In this document: positions 57,627-64,000 of the stretch, piece after piece | Position numbering within the stretch: position 1 is the stretch's first letter | Layout of the letters: the number at the start of each line of letters is the position of its first letter | From: Saprospiraceae bacterium | GTDB taxonomy: Bacteria; Bacteroidota; Bacteroidia; Chitinophagales; Saprospiraceae | Direction of reading: 5' to 3' | DNA: 64,000 nucleotides | Assembly: GCA_020850225.1 (NCBI GenBank) | Contig: JADZFD010000015.1 | Coordinates: forward strand, 1 to 64,000 | Notes under the pieces: model-generated | Database searches by the model: none | The model's input: the letters and a program-made list of their open reading frames with translations, nothing else | What the model was told of the DNA's origin: nothing | Program-made: the position numbers and the translations under genes

Positions 57627-57988
57627 AAAAGATTATATGGATGTTTTCATATTGTCTGATTGCTTTCGCAATGAGTTGCAGCAATTCCAATGGGAAATAC
57701 TCCAAATTGGAAATGACCAACGAGGAAATTGTTAACGTTTTCGTACAGATTTATTCCGTTAATGCTGCCAACCAACTAAACGATCCTGCTGTAAGAGACA
57801 GCATGGCCAATGTGTATATGGAACAGGTAAGCAGAATAACCGGAAAATCGGTGATGACCATTAAGTCTGATCTGGATAAACTGAAGCAAATGCCGGATTC
57901 ATTATATGTTTTACAGAGTGCAGCATTAGATACATTGCGGGCTATCTACGAAAAAAACTATTATAAAACAAAAGAAGGAGCCAACTGA
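57623..57988 (+). CDS. Small lipoprotein (DUF4296-like)
   Basis: A 121-residue lipoprotein, starting ATG at 57623 which overlaps the sixA stop (ATGA), so it is translationally coupled. Signal MKKIIWMFSYCLIAFAMSCS, with the probable lipidated Cys19 in AMSC. The mature part is helical: EIVNVFVQIYSVNAANQLND, VYMEQVSRITGKSVMTIKSD, and LDTLRAIYEKNYYK. This resembles Bacteroidota DUF4296 lipoproteins of unknown function, but the match is from memory. A perfect 12-bp hairpin lies downstream (58056-58086). Confidence 0.7.
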   Translation: MKKIIWMFSYCLIAFAMSCSNSNGKYSKLEMTNEEIVNVFVQIYSVNAANQLNDPAVRDSMANVYMEQVSRITGKSVMTIKSDLDKLKQMPDSLYVLQSAALDTLRAIYEKNYYKTKEGAN

Positions 57989-58055
57989 GTAAGAGAAAAT
58001 TGAATGAAAACATTATGTACTACTGTATCTGAAGATAATCAGACCTTATCGTTTT

Positions 58056-58086
58056 CAATAATAAAACATTATCGGTTTTATTATTG
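58056..58086. repeat. Perfect 12-bp inverted repeat upstream of the second two-component operon
   Basis: CAATAATAAAAC (58056-58067) and GTTTTATTATTG (58075-58086) with a 7-nt loop. It ends 20 bp before the -7 box and covers the -33 region, so it could be an operator; it could also end the upstream transcript (T-rich right arm). Confidence 0.55.
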
Positions 58087-58106
58087 ATTATACGAGATTT
58101 TTTAAC

Positions 58107-58114
58107 TATCTTTG
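58107..58114 (+). promoter_or_regulatory. -7 element TATCTTTG of the second two-component operon
   Basis: TATCTTTG with TTG at 58084-58086 upstream; leader about 14-20 nt to ATG 58135. Confidence 0.65.
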
Positions 58115-58134
58115 TTAAGATTTAAACCTCGACT

Positions 58135-58827
58135 ATGCATATACTTATTATTGAGGATCAGGCCGGTTTGCAGGAAATGGTCAAAATGGGTTTGGAAGAA
58201 CACGGATATCAGGTAAGTACGGCTGATAATGGGATAGACGGTTTGGATATGTTACTAGCCAATGAATACAGTGTTGCCATAGTAGATTTGTTGCTGCCAG
58301 GTATGAATGGGTTGGATATTTGCAGGAAGGTACGTGCTTCAGGTTCTCTTGTGCCAATTATTATTGTTAGTGCACTGGATTCAGTGGAAGACAGAATAGC
58401 AGGTCTGGAAGTAGGAGCAGATGATTATTTGCCTAAACCTTTTAATTTCAGTGAATTGAAAGCGCGTTTGGTCGCCCTTGAAAGACGCAATCTTGCCATG
58501 TACAATGCCTCTGTAAGGGAAGTAAATGATTTGGTGGTCAATTTCAATATGATGTCTGCTTCACGTGCCAATAAAAATCTGGATCTGACTAAGAAAGAAT
58601 TTAAGTTACTGGAGTTTTTTTTACAAAACGAAAACAGAGTGGTCACCAAGTCGGAAATAGCTGAGAAAGTGTGGGATATTGATTTTGATACAGGCACGAA
58701 TATTGTTGAGGTATATGTCAATTATTTGCGGAACAAAATTGACAAGGGATTTGATAAAAAACTGATTCACACCAAATTTGGAGTCGGTTACATTTTTAAT
58801 CCGAAGCAGTATGCAGATAAAGACTAA
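58135..58827 (+). CDS. OmpR-family response regulator
   Basis: A 230-residue regulator. Receiver: IIEDQAGLQEMVKMGLEEHG (acidic pair Glu-Asp), phospho-acceptor Asp51 in VAIVDLLLPGMNG, Ser-Ala in IIVSALDS, Lys in YLPKPFNF. Winged helix: LDLTKKEFKLLEFFLQNEN, VVTKSEIAEKVW, NIVEVYVNYLRNKID, KFGVGYIF. The pattern matches CusR/QseB-like (metal or envelope stress) regulators of Bacteroidota, but the signal is unknown. The kinase start lies inside its 3' end (17-bp overlap). Confidence 0.9.
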   Translation: MHILIIEDQAGLQEMVKMGLEEHGYQVSTADNGIDGLDMLLANEYSVAIVDLLLPGMNGLDICRKVRASGSLVPIIIVSALDSVEDRIAGLEVGADDYLPKPFNFSELKARLVALERRNLAMYNASVREVNDLVVNFNMMSASRANKNLDLTKKEFKLLEFFLQNENRVVTKSEIAEKVWDIDFDTGTNIVEVYVNYLRNKIDKGFDKKLIHTKFGVGYIFNPKQYADKD

Positions 58828-60187
58828 ACTGACGCTTACCTATTTTCTGGTGACAGCAGGCTTATTGTTACTGGTTCTTGTTTTGATTTATGTCAGCTTC
58901 AAAGACCAGATGGAAAAGCAGTTTTATCTGTCACTACGCACCAATGCGCTGATGACTTTCAGTATGCTTGAGAAAAGTGATTATGGTTTTGACAATGTCA
59001 GCCTTTACGAAGCTGATGAGAAACCATTGCTCAATATAAAGGATAATATCCTGATTTACAATGATCAAAGGCAGCTTATTTTTGCATTCATGCCCGAGCC
59101 CACAGTCGATAACGCAATCATCGACATGATTAGAAAAGATGGTGAATACAAGTTTCCTATTGGTGATTTCAAGGCAATTGGTATCCGGTATAAAACACCT
59201 GTTAATAAAGAATTCGTCCTTATAGCCAAAGGCAAATTTATTTCTGAAGAATTAATAAGTTTGCAAAGGATTCTTATCTGGATTTTTTTTATTGTGTTGT
59301 TTATTTCAGCTGTTGCCGGATATTTTAATGCCCGAAGTGCATTGATGCCCATCCATGCAATCATGAAAGATATCAGTACAATTCGACCGGATGATTTGTC
59401 AGCCCGGCTGAAAGTAGGTTCGAATCAGGACGAAATTACACATTTGGCTGAAGCCTTCAATGCATTGTTATTCAGGATAGAAGATGCATTCAATTTGCAA
59501 AAAGGATTTTTATCATACATATCTCATGAAGTTAGAAATCCTGTTGCTTCAATCATTTCAAGAATTGAAGTACATACTATGAAGGAAAGGACACTGGAAG
59601 AATATAAAAGTTGCCTGGAACCCATTTTGAGCGATGCCAGAGAAATAGAACAGACAGCAATGCAATTAATGCAACTAACCCGGATTACTGCCGGAGCTGA
59701 ACCCATTGTATTTGCACCTGTAAGGTTGGATCAGATCGTCTGGGATATTTACGGCAAAATAAAGCAAATCAATCCAAAATATACAGTTCAGATAGATGCA
59801 GAAAATTTTCCGGATGATCCTGATGTTCTGGTGATAAATGCAAACGAGATACTCATTAAAACAGCCATGTCCAATCTTATTGAAAATGCCTGTAAGTATT
59901 CAAAGAACCATACTGCATCCGTTCGAATTTATACCGATGAAAACAGGAAGCCGGTTATAGATATAGCTGACAATGCAACTCTGATATCTGATGAAGAAAA
60001 GTCACTGATATTTAAACCTTTCTACAGAAGGAGTACGGATAAGAATATCAAAGGGTCAGGTATAGGTCTTTCATTGGTAGCCCTGATAATGAAAGTACAT
60101 AACTACAGGCTCAATATTTTGGGTCATGGTGGTTCGGGCAACATATTCACATTAACTTTTTCTTCAGACCAACCAATAAATTTGTGA
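58811..60187 (+). CDS. Sensor histidine kinase
   Basis: A 458-residue membrane kinase. Two helices (about 8-28 and 150-172) enclose a ~120-residue extracytoplasmic sensor; then HAMP (ARSALMPIHAIMKDISTIRP), HisKA with His239 in YISHEVRNPVASIISRIEVH, and HATPase_c with N box NLIENACKYSK, DIADN and G2 region KGSGIGLSLVAL. Start ATG at 58811 gives MQIKTKLTLTYFLVTAG; the longer frame overlaps the regulator further. It ends 2 bp before the next ATG, so the three genes form one transcript. Confidence 0.9.
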   Translation: MQIKTKLTLTYFLVTAGLLLLVLVLIYVSFKDQMEKQFYLSLRTNALMTFSMLEKSDYGFDNVSLYEADEKPLLNIKDNILIYNDQRQLIFAFMPEPTVDNAIIDMIRKDGEYKFPIGDFKAIGIRYKTPVNKEFVLIAKGKFISEELISLQRILIWIFFIVLFISAVAGYFNARSALMPIHAIMKDISTIRPDDLSARLKVGSNQDEITHLAEAFNALLFRIEDAFNLQKGFLSYISHEVRNPVASIISRIEVHTMKERTLEEYKSCLEPILSDAREIEQTAMQLMQLTRITAGAEPIVFAPVRLDQIVWDIYGKIKQINPKYTVQIDAENFPDDPDVLVINANEILIKTAMSNLIENACKYSKNHTASVRIYTDENRKPVIDIADNATLISDEEKSLIFKPFYRRSTDKNIKGSGIGLSLVALIMKVHNYRLNILGHGGSGNIFTLTFSSDQPINL

Positions 60188-60189
60188 AT

Positions 60190-61461
60190 ATGACTGAAGG
60201 AGTAAAGCATGTCAGATCAATCATACAATGTAGCATAATACCTGTGTTGGTCATATTGATGTCTTTGTTTTTGACAACATGTATCTCTGATAATAAAAAG
60301 CAGGAGCAGGGTTTTGATGACATTGCCAATAAGATAATCCTGGACTGGTACAATCTGTATCTGCAGACCGAACGGGTAGACAAAAATGCTGTTCCTCCTT
60401 TTGCAGCACGCAATCTGGTGCAGATAAGTCTGGGTGTTTATACAGTAGTTGAAGAGCATAAACATCTTTTTGAAACTAAAGACCCTCAGGCACTCAGGTT
60501 GTTGAATCACGCATTTTATCTATCCATGAGTGCTATCTATGATAAGAAGACGATAGGATCTGCTGCTTCATGGCTGAATGCACTGTATCAGTCCACCAAC
60601 AGAAACTTACACACAAAAGCATTCTATAGTGACTTGTACATCAGACATATACTGGAAGAAAATGAAAGGCGGTTCAGAGAGGATACACTGGATACGGATA
60701 GCATATCATATTTACCGGCTTATACCCCTGATCCAAGATTTATATACTCAAACCATATTGGAATGTTGCCCGATTGGGGCAATAACAAAACGATTTTGGT
60801 CAGGAAATCAGATATTCATCTGGATTCGCCATACAAACGTTCTCTTGATTTTGAAAAAGCACTCTATGATGATGCACTGTCAGTATATATGCAGTCCAAA
60901 CAGTTGACTTATGAGGATAAATGGATAGGAGATTTCTGGAGTGACGAAATACGCGGATTAACATTTTCACCAATAGGCAGATGGGTATCCATTACCAATC
61001 AGACGTTGGCTGTGGAGTTTTTACCTGCACTTACGGTTATTAGGATGTACAGAGATCTGGGGATAGCACTCTATGATGCTTCTGTAATAAGTTGGAATAT
61101 TAAATATCATTACAATCTGATACGGCCAGAACAGTATATCAGAACCTTCATTGATTCAACGTGGCATGCCAAACATCATCCGGATTATCCGTCTTATCCT
61201 TCAGCCCATTCTGTTTTTTCCGGAGCATCGGGAACAATCCTGGAGCACTATTTTAAAAACAAAAACAGACTTACAGATGACAGCCACAAACAAAGGATTG
61301 AGTTTTACAGTGAGAAAAGAACGTATAAGAATTTCAGATCCATGTACAAGGAATGTGCATATTCCAGGTTTCTTGTGGGTGTCCACTATCTGTCTGACTG
61401 TGAAGCCGGACTGAATGTCGGGATTTCAGTAGCAAAAAACGTATTGCAGAATGTAGAATAG
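60190..61461 (+). CDS. PAP2/vanadium-dependent haloperoxidase-type lipoprotein
   Basis: A 423-residue exported lipoprotein (lipobox LFLTTC, lipidated Cys about position 34) with a PAP2/vanadium-haloperoxidase core at the C-terminus. The three phosphate/vanadate-binding motifs are seen: K...NLIRPEQY (about 310-320), YPSYPSAHSVFSG (about 335; PSGH-equivalent with Ala for Gly) and YSRFLVGVHYLSDCEAG. Family members are acid phosphatases or haloperoxidases of the cell envelope. A possible start at GTG 60184 exists; the ATG at 60190 is preferred. It follows the kinase by 2 bp and is likely controlled by this two-component system. Confidence 0.88.
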   Translation: MTEGVKHVRSIIQCSIIPVLVILMSLFLTTCISDNKKQEQGFDDIANKIILDWYNLYLQTERVDKNAVPPFAARNLVQISLGVYTVVEEHKHLFETKDPQALRLLNHAFYLSMSAIYDKKTIGSAASWLNALYQSTNRNLHTKAFYSDLYIRHILEENERRFREDTLDTDSISYLPAYTPDPRFIYSNHIGMLPDWGNNKTILVRKSDIHLDSPYKRSLDFEKALYDDALSVYMQSKQLTYEDKWIGDFWSDEIRGLTFSPIGRWVSITNQTLAVEFLPALTVIRMYRDLGIALYDASVISWNIKYHYNLIRPEQYIRTFIDSTWHAKHHPDYPSYPSAHSVFSGASGTILEHYFKNKNRLTDDSHKQRIEFYSEKRTYKNFRSMYKECAYSRFLVGVHYLSDCEAGLNVGISVAKNVLQNVE

Positions 61462-61490
61462 TATATTGTGTAATAAAATTATACAATATA

Positions 61491-63458
61491 TCATTTCTGA
61501 TGGCGTACCAACGGAATGGATTTAACCGGTTGGTATATTAATGGAGCGTATTCGACAACTACATCATTCTTGTCAAGACCGAAAGCGTCTATATCCTTTT
61601 GTCCGAAGTTCTTTATAAAAAAGTATGTTTTTAGAATCAATCCTTCTTTGAGTGAAAATTCATTTTCTACGGATAAAAATTTATCCAGGATGATAAATTT
61701 GTAATCTATATCCGGATTGTATTTGGTTGTTCCCCGGTTTTTAAGATGTACCTTCAACTCTTTATTGGCAATCATATCGTCTATGATTTTTTCAAAGTAC
61801 AGTTCAGTTTTAGGCTTTATCCTGAAACCAATATTGAGAACGATTTTTATAATTGTGTCATCTACCAGTTCCCTTACCTCATAATCGAGCGTGTACGGAT
61901 TATTGGTGCGGTTGATATGAAAAAACCAGTATACATCAGCACGTTTGGGTTTTCTGTCAAAGATGGATTTGATGATTTTGGCTTCTACCTGATCATATCT
62001 GTCAGCTTTGGTGAGATAAATAATATGCGTAGCGAATTTTGGAATATCCGTATCTTTACTAAGTTCCGTGATTTTTTGTGCATATTTTCCCAAATCCACA
62101 AAATGTGTATATCGGTTATTATATTTCCTGCCGTAATAATTGATATACATAAAGCAGAAAAAGATACCACCGGCACCAATTGTTATATAACCACCATCAT
62201 GAATTTTAATACCGTTGGCTATTAAAAACGACACTTCAATTATCAGGAGTACGAGAATAAAACTATGCACCTGCCATTTGGGCCATCTTAATTTGAAGAT
62301 CAGGAAGAAAAACAACAGGTATGTGGTCATGAGCATGGTAATCGTTATTGCAAGACCGTAGGCAGCCTCCATACTGGATGAATCCTGAAAATAAAGTATC
62401 ATCAGAATACAACCTATCCATAGTAAAGTATTGACGCTGGGAATATATATCTGACCTTTGGTTTCTGTAGGTTGTTTTACGGCTGATCTCACCCAGAAAT
62501 TCAGGTTTATAGCTTCGTTGATTAAAGTAAATGAACCGCTGATAAGAGCCTGGGAAGCAACAATGGCAGCGAATGTCGCTAAAATAATACCAGGCAGTAA
62601 AAACCATGAAGGCATAATTTCAAAGATCGGATTTTTATTATCCAGAGTTCGTCCATTTTGACTCATTAACCATGCAGCTTGTCCCAGATAATTGATAACT
62701 AGACTGATTTTGACAAACATCCAGGTTATGCGTATATTGGATTTGCCGCAATGCCCCAAATCTGAGTACAATGCTTCAGCTCCTGTTGTACAGAGGAAGA
62801 CAGCTCCCAAAACCCAGAATCCGTGTGGTGTATTGATCAATAAATTTAAAGCATAGTAAGGGTTCAGTGCTTTGATTACTTCCGGATACTGAATAATCTG
62901 ATTGATTCCCAAAACCATCAATACAGAAAACCAGATGACCATTATCGGACCAAATGCTTTACCAACCCGTTGTGTGCCAAACCGTTGCATAAAAAAGATA
63001 GCCGAAATTACGGTGATGACTATAGGTACAACCCTGATGTTCTGAAATCCGTTTATTTTATCTAAGCCTTCTATGGCAGACGTTATGGTAATAGCTGGTG
63101 TAATCATGCCATCGGCCAGTAGTGCCGAAGCACCAATCATGGTAGGTACTGCTATTTTCAATCCGTACCTTCTGATGAGAGAATATAAGGAAAAAATCCC
63201 ACCTTCACCCTGGTTGTCGGCTTGTAAAGCTATCCAGACATACTTGACACTGGTGACCATAACCAAGGTCCAGAACACACACGAAACACCACCATATACC
63301 AGCATTTCGTTGACATGACTACTTCCTATGATTGCTTTGAAAGTATAGAGTGGACTTGTACCAATATCACCATAGATAATACCGAGTGCTATGATTAATG
63401 TTGATAGTGTAACCTTATCTGTATGCCCGTGTGTTTTAAGTCCTGTTTGTAATGCCAT
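61491..63458 (-). CDS. kup: Kup-family potassium uptake protein
   Basis: Proton-coupled potassium importer of the inner membrane, 655 residues. KUP features: GIIYGDIGTSPLYTFKAI in helix 1, QADNQGEGGIFSLYSLIRR, ADGMITPAITITSAIEGL, and about 12 membrane helices up to residue 450, followed by a cytosolic C-terminal domain (RYDQVEAKIIKSIFDRKPKR). The ATG at 63458 (MALQTGLKTHGHTDKV) is chosen because a -7 box at 63479-63486 starts transcription downstream of the longer ATG at 63491. It lies 90 bp after the KdpE-like regulator gene on the same strand. Confidence 0.95.
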   Translation of the reverse strand: MALQTGLKTHGHTDKVTLSTLIIALGIIYGDIGTSPLYTFKAIIGSSHVNEMLVYGGVSCVFWTLVMVTSVKYVWIALQADNQGEGGIFSLYSLIRRYGLKIAVPTMIGASALLADGMITPAITITSAIEGLDKINGFQNIRVVPIVITVISAIFFMQRFGTQRVGKAFGPIMVIWFSVLMVLGINQIIQYPEVIKALNPYYALNLLINTPHGFWVLGAVFLCTTGAEALYSDLGHCGKSNIRITWMFVKISLVINYLGQAAWLMSQNGRTLDNKNPIFEIMPSWFLLPGIILATFAAIVASQALISGSFTLINEAINLNFWVRSAVKQPTETKGQIYIPSVNTLLWIGCILMILYFQDSSSMEAAYGLAITITMLMTTYLLFFFLIFKLRWPKWQVHSFILVLLIIEVSFLIANGIKIHDGGYITIGAGGIFFCFMYINYYGRKYNNRYTHFVDLGKYAQKITELSKDTDIPKFATHIIYLTKADRYDQVEAKIIKSIFDRKPKRADVYWFFHINRTNNPYTLDYEVRELVDDTIIKIVLNIGFRIKPKTELYFEKIIDDMIANKELKVHLKNRGTTKYNPDIDYKFIILDKFLSVENEFSLKEGLILKTYFFIKNFGQKDIDAFGLDKNDVVVEYAPLIYQPVKSIPLVRHQK

Positions 63459-63478
63459 ATTTACCTTGCAATTTGACA

Positions 63479-63486
63479 CAAAGGTA
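63479..63486 (-). promoter_or_regulatory. -7 element TACCTTTG of kup
   Basis: Minus-strand TACCTTTG matches TAnnTTTG; transcript start near 63472, 14 nt before ATG 63458. It gives kup its own promoter apart from the kdpE-like gene. Confidence 0.65.
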
Positions 63487-63548
63487 TACATTGTAGTATT
63501 ATGAAAATATAAAACCTATCAGGTAAAATATAAAGAAAATATAAAAAA

Positions 63549-64000
63549 TTACTGCAATCTGTATCCGATACCACTTACTGTGATGAGATGCTTGGGTTGA
63601 TTGGGATTGTCTTCAATTTTTTTTCTAAGATTTCCTACAAACACCCTAAGATATTGAGTCTCAGTTTGATACGGTATTCCCCATATTTCTTTAAGTATAA
63701 ATTGATGTGTCAGTGTACGTCCCTCATATTTTACAAAAAGAGTTAGTAGATTATATTCTGTGGAAGTTAACTTAAGTAATTCGTTGTTCTTTTTAAGTGT
63801 CATAGCTGCCAAATCTATTTCCAGGTCGCCAATAGTGATAATTTGATTGTTGGATGAGGTATTGTTGCTTTTTATAGCAAGGCGTATCCTGGCCAGTAAC
63901 TCAGCAGATCTGAATGGTTTGTTGATGTAGTCTGTTGCACCATTATCAAGAGCGTGTACAATGTCATTTTCATTGTTTATTACAGAAAGTATGATTATGG
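63549..64000 (-). CDS. kdpE: KdpE-like response regulator, N-terminus outside window
   Basis: The frame is open to the right edge, so about 150 C-terminal residues are present. The end of the receiver domain shows NGATDYINKPFRSAELLARI with the conserved Lys-Pro; then the winged helix: LLKLTSTEYNLLTLF, TLTHQFILKEIWG, TETQYLRVFVGNLRKKIED, HLITVSGIGYRLQ. The QYLRVFVGNLRKKIE stretch is the KdpE form. In known systems KdpDE governs potassium transport (kdpFABC); here kup lies immediately downstream, which supports a potassium role. The Asp phosphorylation site is beyond position 64000. Confidence 0.88.
   Translation of the reverse strand, partial: IIILSVINNENDIVHALDNGATDYINKPFRSAELLARIRLAIKSNNTSSNNQIITIGDLEIDLAAMTLKKNNELLKLTSTEYNLLTLFVKYEGRTLTHQFILKEIWGIPYQTETQYLRVFVGNLRKKIEDNPNQPKHLITVSGIGYRLQ

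Noticed and set aside
63459-63491. Longer kup start at 63491
   Set aside because: The segment overlaps the TACCTTTG promoter; the family-like N-terminus begins at 63458.

Overview
The window is from a low-GC member of the Bacteroidota, most likely a Saprospiria- or Cytophagia-like free-living or activated-sludge bacterium. Four things support this. Three secreted proteins carry type IX secretion (T9SS) or gliding-associated C-terminal domains. There is a TonB-dependent receptor paired with a surface-type lipoprotein. Many genes are preceded by the Bacteroidota -7 promoter element TAnnTTTG. Class-specific families are present, such as the Bacteroidota-type HigB/HigA pair, CtlX and a tricorn-like S41 protease. 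The taxon is an inference; no rRNA or tRNA gene was seen.

Layout. 1-2.0 kb: the N-terminal two thirds of a type IIG restriction-modification enzyme running off the left edge. 2.1-9.4 kb: riboflavin synthase behind a large CHU_C-type surface protein, then Tex and a dicarboxylate/glutamate symporter. 9.4-20 kb: secretome region with a 2000-residue 14-repeat SdrD-B-like protein (T9SS type A tail), an ISC-type ferredoxin, a small GT2 enzyme, a second CHU_C protein with six Cys-rich repeats, and an orphaned T9SS tail left from a lost gene. 20-24.5 kb: a kinase/phospho-lyase fusion, an AT-rich HigBA toxin-antitoxin cassette bounded by inverted repeats, and a lipoprotein. 24.6-28.6 kb: amino-acid catabolism (tyrosine phenol-lyase, crotonase, CtlX) with a degenerate-Nudix regulator. 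28.9-33.8 kb: housekeeping genes (rlmH, EI24/CysZ-like, trxA, DUF58, PPK2, S4 protein, DUF1003). 34-41.6 kb: TonB receptor plus surface lipoprotein, then a PhoB/PhoR-like two-component system, then a small membrane protein. 42-50.7 kb: a pentose-phosphate/upper-glycolysis operon rpiB-tal-HAD-gnd-zwf-pgl-pgi facing glk. 51-61.5 kb: DEAD-type helicase (DEVD variant), tricorn-like protease, pyrD-sixA-lipoprotein, and a second two-component system joined to a PAP2/vanadium-haloperoxidase-type lipoprotein. 61.5-64 kb: Kup potassium transporter behind a KdpE-like regulator cut by the right edge.

How the genes may work together. The strongest regulatory signal is four hexamers (CTTAAC-like) at exact 11-bp spacing immediately upstream of the -7 box of the TonB receptor. 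That geometry is typical of PhoB-family direct-repeat operators, and a PhoB/PhoR-like pair lies just downstream of the receptor/lipoprotein pair. I infer a self-contained, probably phosphate-responsive outer-membrane uptake system. The sugar-phosphate operon holds all enzymes of the oxidative pentose-phosphate branch plus Pgi and Glk, so glucose could be phosphorylated, oxidised for NADPH and recycled from one locus. Several start codons were moved relative to the longest reading frame (tex, symporter, ribE, ferredoxin, gnd, zwf, pgl, kup) because promoter elements or upstream genes overlap the longer versions.
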